Positions 33,564 to 42,653 of a stretch of DNA of 64,000 bases are shown piece by piece (the stretch's first letter is position 1; the number at the start of each line of letters is the position of its first letter). The position numbers and the translations under genes are program-made. Origin of the DNA: Streptomyces goshikiensis (lineage in GTDB: Bacteria; Actinomycetota; Actinomycetes; Streptomycetales; Streptomycetaceae); assembly GCF_014650555.1 (NCBI RefSeq), contig NZ_BMVE01000005.1:62001-126000 (forward strand), given 5' to 3'. The notes under the pieces were generated by a model. It made no database searches. It saw nothing but the letters and a program-made list of their open reading frames with translations, and was not told where the DNA came from.

Positions 33564-34820
33564 TCAGCCGAAGAAGTTCCGTACGTGCTCCAGCCCGTCG
33601 ATCAGTGCGTCGACCTCGGCCGGAGAGGAGTACAGGTAGAAAGACGCCCGCGTGGTCGCGGGAATTCCGTACCGCAGGCAGACCGGGCGCGCGCAGTGGT
33701 GTCCCACGCGGACCGCGATGCCCTGCTCGTCCAGGACCTGGCCGACGTCGTGCGGGTGGATGTCACCGAGCGTGAACGAGATCGCGGCACCGCGGTCCTC
33801 GGCCGTGGTCGGGCCGATGATCCGCAGGTCCGGCACCTCCAGGAGGCGCCCCACCGCGTACTCGGTGATCGCGTGCTCGTGCGCGGCGATCTTGTCCATG
33901 CCGATCGAGGTGAGGTAGTCCACGGCCGCGCCGAGGCCGACGGCCTGGGCGATCGGGGGCGTACCGGCCTCGAACTTGTGCGGCGCCGGGGCATAGGTCG
34001 AGGAGTGCATCGAGACGGTTTCGATCATCTCGCCGCCGCCCAGGAAGGGCGGCAGGTCCTCAAGCAGCTCCTGGCGGCCCCACAGGACGCCGATGCCGGT
34101 CGGGCCGCACATCTTGTGACCGGTGAAGGCCACGAAGTCGGCGCCGAGCGCCTGGACGTCCAGGGGCATGTGCGGAGCGGCCTGCGAGGCGTCGATCAGC
34201 ACCAGCGCGCCGACCTCCTGCGCCCGCCGGACGATCGCGTCCACGGGGTTGACCGTGCCCATGATGTTGGAGACCAGCGTGAAGGAGACGATCTTCGTCT
34301 TCTCCGTGATGACCTCTTCGATGTTGGACAGGTCGAGCCGGCCGTCGTCGGTGAGGCCGAACCACTTCAGCTTCGCGCCGGTGCGCTGCGAGAGCAGCTG
34401 CCACGGCACGATGTTGGAGTGGTGCTCCATCTCCGTGATGGCGATCTCGGTCTCGTGGTCGACCCGGTAGGGCTCGTCCGCCCAGCCGAGCATGTTCGCG
34501 ACCAGGTTGAGCGACTCCGAGGCGTTCTTGGTGAAGATCACCTCGTCGCGGCTCGGCGCGTTGATGAAGGCGGCGACCTTGTCGCGGGAGCCCTCGTACA
34601 GCGCCGTGGCCTCCTCCGCGAGCACGTGGACGCCACGGTGCACGTTGGCGTTGTGCCGCTCGTAGTACTCGTTCAGCGCGTCGAGCACCTGGCGCGGCTT
34701 CTGAGAGGTCGCCGCGTTGTCCAGGTAAACGATCTTCTTCCCGTCGTGGACCACACGATCCAGAAGGGGGAAGTCCTTGCGGATCGCCTCGATGTCGAGG
34801 AGGCCAGGCAGCTGTGTCAC
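33564..34820 (-). CDS. sufS: SufS cysteine desulfurase
   Basis: A 418-residue class II (SufS-type) PLP enzyme that takes sulfur from cysteine. The internal aldimine Lys is in DFVAFTGHKMCGPTGIGVLWG, PLP contacts appear in VIFTKNASESLNLVAN and EMEHHSNIVPWQLLSQRTGAKLKW, and the active-site Cys in VRVGHHCARPVCLRYGIPATTRASF. The gene overlaps sufC by four bases and precedes sufU. It supplies sulfur for SufBCD assembly. Confidence 0.95.
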   Translation of the reverse strand: MTQLPGLLDIEAIRKDFPLLDRVVHDGKKIVYLDNAATSQKPRQVLDALNEYYERHNANVHRGVHVLAEEATALYEGSRDKVAAFINAPSRDEVIFTKNASESLNLVANMLGWADEPYRVDHETEIAITEMEHHSNIVPWQLLSQRTGAKLKWFGLTDDGRLDLSNIEEVITEKTKIVSFTLVSNIMGTVNPVDAIVRRAQEVGALVLIDASQAAPHMPLDVQALGADFVAFTGHKMCGPTGIGVLWGRQELLEDLPPFLGGGEMIETVSMHSSTYAPAPHKFEAGTPPIAQAVGLGAAVDYLTSIGMDKIAAHEHAITEYAVGRLLEVPDLRIIGPTTAEDRGAAISFTLGDIHPHDVGQVLDEQGIAVRVGHHCARPVCLRYGIPATTRASFYLYSSPAEVDALIDGLEHVRNFFG

Positions 34821-35590
34821 GCGGTCGCGCCACCCTTCACGTACTTGTCGTAACCCTCGGCCTCCAGCTGGTCGGCGAGCTCGGCGCCACCGGACTCGGC
34901 GATGCGGCCGTTCGCGAACACGTGCACGAAGTCGGGCTTGATGTAGCGCAGGATGCGCGTGTAGTGGGTGATCAGCAGGGTGCCGACCTCACCGCTCTCG
35001 CGGACGCGGTTGACGCCCTCGGAGACGATGCGCAGGGCGTCGACGTCCAGACCGGAGTCCGTCTCGTCGAGGATCGCGATCTTCGGCTTGAGGAGCTCCA
35101 GCTGGAGGATCTCGTGACGCTTCTTCTCGCCGCCGGAGAAGCCCTCGTTGACGTTGCGCTCGGCGAAGGCCGGGTCCATGTGGAGCTGCTCCATGGCGGC
35201 CTTGACCTCCTTCACCCAGGTGCGCAGCTTCGGCGCCTCGCCGCGGATGGCGGTGGCCGAGGTGCGCAGGAAGTTGGAGACCGAGACGCCGGGGACCTCG
35301 ACCGGGTACTGCATGGCGAGGAAGACGCCGGCGCGGGCGCGCTCGTCGACGGACATCTCCAGGACGTCCTCGCCGTCGAGGGTCACGGTGCCACCGGTGA
35401 TGGTGTACTTCGGGTGACCGGCGAGGGAGTACGCCAGGGTGGACTTGCCGGAGCCGTTCGGACCCATGATGGCGTGCGTCTCACCCTGCTTGACGGTGAG
35501 GTCGACGCCCTTGAGGATCTCGCGGGCGCCGGTCGCCGAGTCACCAGTCTCGACGGAGACGTGCAGGTCGTGGATTTCAAGCGTTGCCAT
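34817..35590 (-). CDS. sufC: SufC, ABC-type ATPase of the SUF scaffold
   Basis: The 257-residue product is an atypical soluble ABC ATPase: Walker A GPNGSGKST, signature FSGGEKKRHEILQLELL, Walker B IAILDETDSGLDVDAL and H-loop THYTRIL. It binds SufB and SufD to form the SufBCD scaffold and powers cluster assembly. The start ATG at 35590 follows the Rieske-type gene by 7 bases, and the stop overlaps sufS. Confidence 0.96.
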   Translation of the reverse strand: MATLEIHDLHVSVETGDSATGAREILKGVDLTVKQGETHAIMGPNGSGKSTLAYSLAGHPKYTITGGTVTLDGEDVLEMSVDERARAGVFLAMQYPVEVPGVSVSNFLRTSATAIRGEAPKLRTWVKEVKAAMEQLHMDPAFAERNVNEGFSGGEKKRHEILQLELLKPKIAILDETDSGLDVDALRIVSEGVNRVRESGEVGTLLITHYTRILRYIKPDFVHVFANGRIAESGGAELADQLEAEGYDKYVKGGATA

Positions 35591-35597
35591 GGATACC

Positions 35598-35915
35598 TCA
35601 GGACTCCTGGGTGAGGGAGACGAGCACGTCGTCCCCTTCGATCTTTACGGGGTAAACGGGTACGGGGCGCGTCGCGGGCAGGCCCGAGGGCTTGCCGGTG
35701 CGCAGGTCGAAGGCCGACCCGTGCAGCCAGCACTCGATCATGCAGTCCTCGACCTCGCCCTCCGAGAGCGAGACGTTCGCGTGCGAGCAGATGTCGTTGA
35801 TCGCGAACACCTCCCCCTCGGTGGAGACGATGGACACCGGCGTGCCGTCGAGCTCCACCCGCTTGGGTGTGCCCTCCTCCAGCTCGCTCAGCGCACAGGC
35901 CTTGACGTAGGTCAT
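35598..35915 (-). CDS. Rieske-type [2Fe-2S] ferredoxin in the suf operon
   Basis: A 105-residue Rieske protein: CSH (in INDICSHANVSL) and CWLH (in CMIECWLHGSAFDL) are the two Cys and two His ligands of a 2Fe-2S cluster, in the usual spacing. It is annotated in relatives as a non-heme iron oxygenase ferredoxin subunit, but no oxygenase is here. Its place between sufD and sufC, with a one-base overlap to sufD, suggests an electron-donor or test-substrate role in assembly; this is inference. Confidence 0.9.
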   Translation of the reverse strand: MTYVKACALSELEEGTPKRVELDGTPVSIVSTEGEVFAINDICSHANVSLSEGEVEDCMIECWLHGSAFDLRTGKPSGLPATRPVPVYPVKIEGDDVLVSLTQES

Positions 35916-37093
35916 CAGACGGACGCCTGCAGCTCGGTTTCGATCTTCGCGAGCAGCCGCTCCTCGATGTCCGCGACACCGATCTGCTGCACGAGCTCGG
36001 CGAAGAAGCCGCGCACGACGAGGCGGCGGGCCTCTTCGGCCGGGATGCCGCGGGCCTGGAGGTAGAAGAGCTGCTCGTCGTCGAAGCGGCCGGTGGCGGA
36101 GGCGTGGCCGGCGCCGACGATCTCGCCGGTCTCGATCTCCAGGTTCGGCACCGAGTCGACCCGCGCGCCGTCCGTGAGGACGAGGTTGCGGTTCATCTCG
36201 TAGGTGTCGGTGCCCTCGGCGCTCTTCTCGATGAGCACGTCACCGATCCAGACCGCGTGGGCGCCCTCGCCCTGGAGCGCGCCCTTGTAGACCACGTTCG
36301 ACGTGCAGTGCGGGGCGTCGTGCGTGACGAGGAGGCGGTGCTCCTGGTGCTGGCCGGCGTCCGTGAAGTACAGGCCGAAGAGCTCGGCCGCGCCGCCGGG
36401 GCCCGCGTAGCTGATCCGCGGGTGCAGGCGGACGACGTCGCCGCCGAAGGTGACGACGACCGACTTGAACGAGGCGTCCCGGCCGACCAGCGTGTTGTGC
36501 TGGGAGCAGTGGACGGCGGTGGCGTCCCAGTCCTGCACGGACACGACGGTGAGCTTGGCGCCGTCGCCGACGAGGAACTCCACGTTGGCGGCGCGGACGC
36601 CGTCACCGGTGTGGTCGATGACGATGACGGCCTCGGCGAAGGCCTGCACGTCGAAGACGGTGTGGCCGAAGGTCGTGCCTCCCTCGCCGTGCAGCGAGAC
36701 GCGCACCGGCTCGGTCAGGACGGCTTCCTTGGGCACGGTGACGACCGTGGCCTTGGTGAAGGACGTGAACGCCTGGGCGGCGACGCGGTCCACCGGGGTG
36801 CCGGCCTTGCCGATGCGGGCGTCGTCGCGCTCGACGGACTCGATCGTGACGCCCTCGGGCGCGTCGATCTGGGCCTTCATGCTGCCGTCGGCGACCGCGG
36901 TGCCGTCGTGCAGACCGCGCAGGCGGGCGAGCGGGGTGAACCGCCACTCCTCCTCGCGGCCGTGCGGAACGGGGAAGTCCGCCACGTCGAAGGACGGCGG
37001 CGCGCTCATCCGGGTGGCGACGGTGGACTCTGCGGCCACCGCGATCGAGCCGGCGGTGGTCGAACCCACCGGAATGTTCTGAGCCTCAGCCAT
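35915..37093 (-). CDS. sufD: SufD, SUF scaffold subunit
   Basis: The 392-residue product has the right-handed beta-helix core of SufB/SufD, and the C-terminal signature NLEIETGEIVGAGHASATGRFDDEQLFYLQARGIPAEEARRLVVRGFFAE. It pairs with SufB and SufC in cluster assembly. I chose ATG 37093 (MAEAQNIPV); a TTG start at 37138 in frame would add 15 residues. It is 78 bases downstream of sufB and overlaps the Rieske gene by one base. Confidence 0.94.
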   Translation of the reverse strand: MAEAQNIPVGSTTAGSIAVAAESTVATRMSAPPSFDVADFPVPHGREEEWRFTPLARLRGLHDGTAVADGSMKAQIDAPEGVTIESVERDDARIGKAGTPVDRVAAQAFTSFTKATVVTVPKEAVLTEPVRVSLHGEGGTTFGHTVFDVQAFAEAVIVIDHTGDGVRAANVEFLVGDGAKLTVVSVQDWDATAVHCSQHNTLVGRDASFKSVVVTFGGDVVRLHPRISYAGPGGAAELFGLYFTDAGQHQEHRLLVTHDAPHCTSNVVYKGALQGEGAHAVWIGDVLIEKSAEGTDTYEMNRNLVLTDGARVDSVPNLEIETGEIVGAGHASATGRFDDEQLFYLQARGIPAEEARRLVVRGFFAELVQQIGVADIEERLLAKIETELQASV

Positions 37094-37171
37094 GGCTGTC
37101 GTGTTGCTCGCTCTCTTAAAAAGAACTGCCTGCGTCAAAGAATGTTGCGAAGTCCGGACGGCCGGTCGGGA

Positions 37172-38587
37172 CTATCCGACCGAGCCTTCCATCTGCAGCT
37201 CGATCAGCCGGTTCAGCTCCAGGGCGTACTCCATGGGCAGCTCGCGCGCGATGGGCTCGACGAACCCGCGCACGATCATGGCCATGGCCTCGAACTCGGT
37301 CATGCCGCGGCTCATCAGGTAGAAGAGCTGGTCGTCCGAGACCTTGGAGACGGTCGCCTCGTGGCCCATGGACACGTCGTCCTCGCGGACGTCCACGTAG
37401 GGGTACGTGTCCGAGCGGGAGATGGTGTCGACCAGGAGCGCGTCACACAGCACGTTGGACTTGGAGCCGTGCGCGCCCTCGCCGATCTCGACCAGGCCTC
37501 GGTACGAGGTGCGGCCGCCGCCTCGCGCCACCGACTTGGAGACGATGTTCGAGGAGGTGTTCGGCGCCATGTGGACCATCTTGGAGCCGGCGTCCTGGTG
37601 CTGGCCCTCGCCCGCGAAGGCGATGGACAGGGTCTCGCCCTTGGCGTGCTCGCCCATCAGGTAGACGGCCGGGTACTTCATGGTGACCTTGGAACCGATG
37701 TTGCCGTCGACCCACTCCATGGTCGCGCCCTCGTACGCCACGGCGCGCTTGGTGACCAGGTTGTAGACGTTGTTCGACCAGTTCTGGATCGTCGTGTAGC
37801 GGCAGCGGCCGCCCTTCTTCACGATGATCTCGACCACGGCGCTGTGCAGCGAGTCCGAGGAGTAGATCGGGGCGGTGCAGCCCTCGACGTAGTGGACGTA
37901 CGCGTCCTCGTCGACGATGATCAGCGTCCGCTCGAACTGGCCCATGTTCTCCGTGTTGATGCGGAAGTAGGCCTGGAGCGGGATGTCGACCTTGACGCCC
38001 TTGGGGACGTAGATGAACGAGCCGCCCGACCACACGGCGGTGTTCAGCGACGCGAACTTGTTGTCGCCGACCGGGATGACCGTGCCGAAGTACTCCTGGA
38101 AGAGCTCCGGGTGCTCCTTCAGCGCGGTGTCCGTGTCGAGGAAGATGACGCCCTGCTCCTCCAGGTCCTCGCGGATCTGGTGGTAGACGACCTCGGACTC
38201 GTACTGGGCCGCGACACCGGCGACGAGGCGCTGCTTCTCCGCCTCGGGGATGCCGAGCTTGTCGTACGTGTTCTTGATGTCCTCGGGCAGGTCCTCCCAG
38301 GAAGCGGCCTGCTTCTCGGTGGAGCGCACGAAGTACTTGATGTTGTCGAAGTCGATGCCGGAGAGGTCGGAGCCCCAGGTCGGCATGGGCTTCTTGTCGA
38401 AGAGCTTCAGGCCCTTGAGGCGGAGCTTCAGCATCCACTCGGGCTCGTTCTTCTTCGCCGAGATGTCCCGGACTACGTCCTCCGACAGGCCACGCTTCGC
38501 AGCGGCGCCGGCCGCGTCGGAGTCGGCCCAGCCGTATTCGTAGGTGCCCAGGCCATCGAGCTCAGGGTGAGCAGTCTCCGTGGTCAT
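37172..38587 (-). CDS. sufB: SufB, SUF scaffold subunit
   Basis: The 471-residue product is standard length for SufB, the subunit on which clusters are built. It has an N-terminal helical part (EDVVRDISAKKNEPEWMLKLRLKGLKLF), the SVFIYVPKGVKVDIPLQAYFRIN-type core, ERTLIIVDEDAYVHYVEGCTAP with the conserved Cys, and a C-terminal helix SRGMTEFEAMAMIVRGFVEP. ATG 38587 has GGAGGA at the right distance and overlaps the sufR stop by four bases, so sufB is coupled to the regulator. Confidence 0.96.
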   Translation of the reverse strand: MTTETAHPELDGLGTYEYGWADSDAAGAAAKRGLSEDVVRDISAKKNEPEWMLKLRLKGLKLFDKKPMPTWGSDLSGIDFDNIKYFVRSTEKQAASWEDLPEDIKNTYDKLGIPEAEKQRLVAGVAAQYESEVVYHQIREDLEEQGVIFLDTDTALKEHPELFQEYFGTVIPVGDNKFASLNTAVWSGGSFIYVPKGVKVDIPLQAYFRINTENMGQFERTLIIVDEDAYVHYVEGCTAPIYSSDSLHSAVVEIIVKKGGRCRYTTIQNWSNNVYNLVTKRAVAYEGATMEWVDGNIGSKVTMKYPAVYLMGEHAKGETLSIAFAGEGQHQDAGSKMVHMAPNTSSNIVSKSVARGGGRTSYRGLVEIGEGAHGSKSNVLCDALLVDTISRSDTYPYVDVREDDVSMGHEATVSKVSDDQLFYLMSRGMTEFEAMAMIVRGFVEPIARELPMEYALELNRLIELQMEGSVG

Positions 38588-39345
38588 GCGGGGTTCCTCC
38601 CGGCCGTACTTGCAGATGCTGATGTGTCGGTCTGTGTGGCGCCCGCGCCTCGCGGAATGAACGTCGTGCACACTCCGTCGCCGTGGGCGATGGTGGCGAG
38701 GCGCTGCACATGCGTCCCGAGCAGGCGGGAGAAGACCTCGGTCTCCGCCTCGCAGAGCTGCGGGAACTGCTCGGCGACGTGTGCGACCGGGCAGTGGTGC
38801 TGGCAGAGCTGTTCTCCGCTGTGCGGACCGGGAGCGCTCTTCGCCGTAGCAGCGTACCCGTCCGCGGTCAATGCCTTGGCCAGGGCCTCGGTGCGTTCCG
38901 CCGGGGGCGCCGCTTCGAGGCTCTCCCGGTAGGTCTCGGCCTGCGCGTCCATCCGCGCCCTGGCGAACGCGGCCACCGCGGCCTCGCCCCGCTCCCCGCC
39001 GCCGGCGCTCTGCGCGATCCAGCGCATGGCGTCCGCGGCGAGCGAATCGTAGGACTGGTCGAACGCGTCGCGGCCGCAGTCGGTCAGCGCGAAGACCTTG
39101 GCGGGCCGACCCCGGGTGCGCGCGCCGTAGACGCGCTGCTCACGGGCTTCGACCACGTCGTCGGCGACGAGCGTGTCGAGGTGGCGGCGGACCGCGGCCT
39201 GGGTGAGGCCGAGACGCGCCGCGAGGTCGGCGACGGTGGACGGCCCGTGGTCCAGGATGGAGCGCGCCACCCGGTTGCGGGTGGACCGCTCCCCGGTAGC
39301 GAGTTCCCCCTGGGGGGTCTCGATCAGCCGTTCGCCGTATTTCAC
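38584..39345 (-). CDS. sufR: SufR, Fe-S-cluster-sensing repressor of the suf operon
   Basis: A 253-residue regulator. The N-terminal winged helix is RSTRNRVARSILDHGPSTVADLAARLGLTQAAVRRHLDTLVADDVV. The C-terminal domain has the cluster ligands CQHHC (181, 185) and Cys198 in EQFPQLCEAE, as in SufR of cyanobacteria and Streptomyces. When the cluster is lost, repression of suf is relieved. The GTG at 39345 begins inside the palindrome CAAC-N6-GTTG, so the protein would block its own promoter; a -10 TAATTA (39366-39361) places the transcript start in the same site. It is the first gene of the suf operon. Confidence 0.9.
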   Translation of the reverse strand: MKYGERLIETPQGELATGERSTRNRVARSILDHGPSTVADLAARLGLTQAAVRRHLDTLVADDVVEAREQRVYGARTRGRPAKVFALTDCGRDAFDQSYDSLAADAMRWIAQSAGGGERGEAAVAAFARARMDAQAETYRESLEAAPPAERTEALAKALTADGYAATAKSAPGPHSGEQLCQHHCPVAHVAEQFPQLCEAETEVFSRLLGTHVQRLATIAHGDGVCTTFIPRGAGATQTDTSASASTAGRNPA

Positions 39346-39358
39346 AACGCCATTGTTG
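39345..39358. promoter_or_regulatory. SufR operator CAAC-N6-GTTG overlapping the sufR start
   Basis: CAAC (39345-39348) and GTTG (39355-39358) are a perfect inverted pair around GCCATT. From memory, this is the motif reported for Streptomyces SufR. It covers the start codon and the predicted transcript start downstream of TAATTA (39361-39366, minus strand). Confidence 0.78.
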
Positions 39359-39666
39359 CGTAATTAGTCGAGCCCCGACAAGCCGTGACCGACGCCACTC
39401 CTGGTGGCATCCATCACTAAGGGTTACCTAATTTATCCACGCAGAGTTAAACGGCGGCCAACATTCCGCCCTTGCCCCGGCCCTCGAAATACTCCGCGAA
39501 ATGCCTCCCACCAGCAATCCCCCCGGCCGCCGGGGGCCTGACCGGCATGAACATCACCTTCTGAAAATGTCACGGAAACCGACCGGATCCACAGGACCAC
39601 ACGGTGGAAAAGAGGCTCGGCACCCGGGATCCAGGCCCCCTTCCGGCTCTCCGTAGACTCACCCGC
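39346..39666. other. Intergenic region, 321 bases, between sufR and the ABC exporter
   Basis: The divergent gap holds the SufR operator and the -10 for suf at its left end. It is relatively AT-rich around 39358-39450, with CTAAGGGTTACCTAA (39417-39431), which resembles half of an iron box. I see no small gene and no riboswitch fold. Confidence 0.6.
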
Positions 39667-40593
39667 ATGAGCAACGACCCCGCCGTGGAGATCCGCGGAC
39701 TGGTGAAGCGGTACGGCCCCAAAACCGCGGTGGACGGCCTGGACCTCACCGTCCGCACCGCATCGGTCACCGCGGTCCTCGGCCCCAACGGCGCGGGCAA
39801 GACCACCACCGTCGAAACGTGCGAGGGCTACCACCGCCCCGATGCCGGCACCGTCCGCGTCCTCGGCCTCGACCCCGTCGCCGAGGCCGACGCCCTGCGC
39901 CCGCGGATCGGCGTGATGCTCCAGTCCGGCGGGGTCTACTCCGGCGCCCGCGCCGTCGAGATGCTCCGCCACATGGCCAAGCTGTACGCCAACCCGCTCG
40001 ACGTGGACACCCTGGTGGAACGCCTCGGACTCGGCAGCTGCGGCCGCACCGTCTACCGCAGGCTCTCCGGCGGACAGCAGCAGCGCCTGGCCCTCGCCAT
40101 GGCCGTCGTCGGCCGCCCCGAGCTGGTCTTCCTGGACGAGCCGACCGCCGGCCTCGACCCGCAGGCCCGCCGCGGCACCTGGGAGCTCGTACGGGAACTG
40201 CGCGCCGACGGGGTGTCCGTCGTCCTGACCACCCACCACATGGACGAGGCCGAGCAGCTCGCCGACGAGGTCGCGATCATCGACACCGGCCGCGTCATCG
40301 CCCACGGCACCCCCGAGCAGCTCTGCCGGGGCGGCGCCGAGAACACCCTGCGCTTCACCGGCCGCCCCTCGCTCGACCTCGCCTCGCTGCTGAAGGCCCT
40401 GCCCGACGGCACCGAGGCCGCCGAGCTCACCGCCGGCGTCTACCGGGTCACCGGCGACGTGCACCCGCAGCTGCTGGCCACCGTCGCCTCCTGGTGCGCG
40501 CAGCACGGGGTGATGCCGGACAGCCTCGCGGTGGAACGGCACACCCTCGAAGACGTCTTCCTCGAACTCACCGGTAAGGAGCTGCGCGCATGA
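39667..40593 (+). CDS. ABC exporter ATP-binding protein (DrrA-type)
   Basis: The 308-residue ATPase has Walker A GPNGAGKTTT, signature LSGGQQQRLALAM, Walker B LVFLDEPTAGLDP, and H-loop TTHHMDEAEQLADE. The C-terminal extension after 230 (GVYRVTGDVHPQLLATV ... HTLEDVFLELTGKEL) is typical of DrrA-type exporters. ATG 39667 begins MSNDPAVEIRG; a GTG at 39604 in frame lies upstream but has no binding sequence. The stop overlaps the permease start by four bases. Substrate unknown; the neighbours (suf, ctaA) hint at heme or iron-sulfur homeostasis, which is speculative. Confidence 0.9.
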   Translation: MSNDPAVEIRGLVKRYGPKTAVDGLDLTVRTASVTAVLGPNGAGKTTTVETCEGYHRPDAGTVRVLGLDPVAEADALRPRIGVMLQSGGVYSGARAVEMLRHMAKLYANPLDVDTLVERLGLGSCGRTVYRRLSGGQQQRLALAMAVVGRPELVFLDEPTAGLDPQARRGTWELVRELRADGVSVVLTTHHMDEAEQLADEVAIIDTGRVIAHGTPEQLCRGGAENTLRFTGRPSLDLASLLKALPDGTEAAELTAGVYRVTGDVHPQLLATVASWCAQHGVMPDSLAVERHTLEDVFLELTGKELRA

Positions 40594-41375
40594 GCGCCGG
40601 TGCGTTCACCCCCGCCGCGGGGGCCGCGCCCGTGTCCCGCATGATCCTCGCGCAGACGGCCCTGGAAACCCGGATGCTGCTGCGCAACGGGGAACAGCTG
40701 CTGCTCACCGTGATCATCCCGGCGCTGCTGCTGGTGCTGTTCTCCACCGTCGACATCATCACCGTGCCCGTGCGCGAGGGGAGCGCCGCGCAGGAGCCCG
40801 TGGACTTCCTCGCCCCCGGCGTCCTCGCCCTCGCCGTGATGTCCACCGCCTTCACCGGCCAGGCCATCGCCACCGGCTTCGACCGGCGCTACGGGGTGCT
40901 CAAGCGGCTCGGCGCCTCCCCGCTGCCGCGCTGGGCGCTGATGTCCGCCAAGACCCTGTCGGTGCTGGTCACCGAGGTGCTCCAGATCGCGCTGCTGACG
41001 GTGATCGCCCTGGCGCTGGGCTGGTCCCCGCAGGGGAACCCGCTGTCGGTCGCCCTGCTGATCCTGCTCGGGACCGCCGCCTTCTCCGGGCTCGGGCTGC
41101 TGATGGCGGGCACCCTCAAGGCCGAGGCCACCCTGGCCGCCGCCAACCTGGTCTTCCTGCTGCTGCTGGTGGGCGGCGGGGTGATCGTGCCGCTGGACAA
41201 GTTCCCCGCGGCGGTGCAGTCCGTCCTGGGGCTGCTGCCCATCTCGGCGCTGTCCGACGGGCTGCGCGAGGTGCTCCAGCAGGGGGCCTCGCTGCCGTGG
41301 GGCGACGTGGCCGTGCTGGCCGTCTGGGCCGTGCTCGGCCTGGGCGCCGCGGCGCGGTTCTTCCGCTGGGAGTGA
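40590..41375 (+). CDS. ABC-2 type permease paired with the ATPase
   Basis: The 261-residue membrane protein has six helices in the ABC-2 layout (LLLTVIIPALLLVLFSTVDI; VLALAVMSTAFTGQAIATGF; VLVTEVLQIALLTVIALALGW; AALLILLGTAAFSGLGLLMAG-like; NLVFLLLLVGGGVIVPLDKFP), with the short ERRYGVLKRLGASPLPRWALMSAK loop typical of the family. The start overlaps the ATPase stop, so a two-gene exporter operon is clear. Confidence 0.88.
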   Translation: MSAGAFTPAAGAAPVSRMILAQTALETRMLLRNGEQLLLTVIIPALLLVLFSTVDIITVPVREGSAAQEPVDFLAPGVLALAVMSTAFTGQAIATGFDRRYGVLKRLGASPLPRWALMSAKTLSVLVTEVLQIALLTVIALALGWSPQGNPLSVALLILLGTAAFSGLGLLMAGTLKAEATLAAANLVFLLLLVGGGVIVPLDKFPAAVQSVLGLLPISALSDGLREVLQQGASLPWGDVAVLAVWAVLGLGAAARFFRWE

Positions 41376-41458
41376 ATCCCTTCCGCTGGGGTCCGCCTTC
41401 CCGCGACTATGGACGCCTCCACCTCTGAGGTGGACGACCACGAAGCCGGGGGGCGGGT

Positions 41459-42628
41459 ATGGCGCAGCGGGAAGCCGTTCTACGGCTGGACGGACAGTGG
41501 GCCCACATCCGCTCGGGGGCCTCGCACACCGAACCCGGCGAGCGCGACCGGCTGCTCGGAGAGCTGATCACCGCCCTGCGGGCGCTGCCCGAGGACCCCG
41601 AGTGCGTGGCGCGGCTGGGGCTGCGGCTCGCCGACCGGGCCGCGCTGCGCTTCGCCGCCGGGGACCGCGGCGGCGCCCTCGCCACGATCGAGGAGGCGCT
41701 GCGCAGCTCCGAGCGCGCGGCCCCGTACTCCCCGGAGTTCGCCCGCTGGTACGCGCGGGGCCTGATCAACCAGGGCGTCTGGCTGGCCTGGCCGCTCAGC
41801 GACGCGGACCGGCTGCCCCGGCACCCGCTGGGCCGGGCCGCCGAGGAGGGGCCGAGCGCCATGGAGCGGGCGGCCGGCGAGCGCGCCCTGGACGTGACCC
41901 GCGCGGCCGTGGCCCTCTGGCAGTCCCTGGACCAGCACGACCCGGTCAACCGGCGGGGCCTCGCGCAGGCCAAGGTCTTCCTCGGGGACCGGCTGGCGGA
42001 GCTGGGCTTCGCGACCGACGCGGTGGCCTGGGCGGTGGACGCGGAGGCCGACTTCCGCTCGCTGCTGCTCACGCACCCCGGCTCCGAGGAGTCCCCGGAG
42101 GCGGAGGACGCCCTCGACCACATCGGGCGGCAGCTGGAGCTGCGGCTGCGCTACCTCGACTTCGACGCGCTGGTCAGGCTGCGCTCCGAGGGGCTGCTGC
42201 CCGAGCGGCTGCTGCCGCAGGCCGTGGTGGCCGCCCGGATCCGCGGGGTGCCCGAGCCGGAGATCGCCGGGCGGCTGCGCCTGGGCGCCGACCAGGTGGC
42301 CACGATGCTGGAGGTCACCTCCTGGCTCGCGGTGTGGCGGGTCGACGTACGGGGTCCCGACGGGACGTGGAACGCGCTGGAGCACCCCTGGCACAGCGCG
42401 GCGGAAGTGCGGGGCGGCTCGGCGCAGGAGGTGGCGGGCGAACTGCTGCGGGGGTTCGCGGCCTCCCCGGACCACCCCGGCGAGGGCGGCCACTGGCGGC
42501 TCGGCATCTGGTGGCAGCAGGAGGGCGACCCGGCGGGCGCCGTGTTCCGGCGCGTCATCGGCCCCGACACCGACCCCGGAGGCGGCCCCGGAACCGGCCG
42601 CGACGCTCCCGCGCCGACCCCCTCGTGA
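41459..42628 (+). CDS. TPR-like protein with a helix-turn-helix-like segment, function unknown
   Basis: The 389-residue product is helical. Residues about 25-250 form TPR-like antiparallel helices (RLGLRLADRAALRFAAGDRGGALATIEEAL, YARGLINQGVWLAWPL, AKVFLGDRLAELGFATDAVAWAVDAEADF). Near 250-285, VVAARIRGVPEPEIAGRLRLGADQVATMLEVTS could be a helix-turn-helix. The last 30 residues are Gly/Pro-rich. It has been called a transcriptional regulator in related genomes, but no DNA-binding proof is visible. ATG 41459 follows GGGGGG. Confidence 0.68.
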   Translation: MAQREAVLRLDGQWAHIRSGASHTEPGERDRLLGELITALRALPEDPECVARLGLRLADRAALRFAAGDRGGALATIEEALRSSERAAPYSPEFARWYARGLINQGVWLAWPLSDADRLPRHPLGRAAEEGPSAMERAAGERALDVTRAAVALWQSLDQHDPVNRRGLAQAKVFLGDRLAELGFATDAVAWAVDAEADFRSLLLTHPGSEESPEAEDALDHIGRQLELRLRYLDFDALVRLRSEGLLPERLLPQAVVAARIRGVPEPEIAGRLRLGADQVATMLEVTSWLAVWRVDVRGPDGTWNALEHPWHSAAEVRGGSAQEVAGELLRGFAASPDHPGEGGHWRLGIWWQQEGDPAGAVFRRVIGPDTDPGGGPGTGRDAPAPTPS

Positions 42629-42653
42629 AACTTTGCACAAGGCGCCGATTACG

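Noticed and set aside
39417..39431. CTAAGGGTTACCTAA as an iron-box (DmdR/IdeR) site upstream of suf
   Set aside because: Only one half matches the 19-bp iron-box consensus, about 12 of 19 positions overall; too weak without other evidence.
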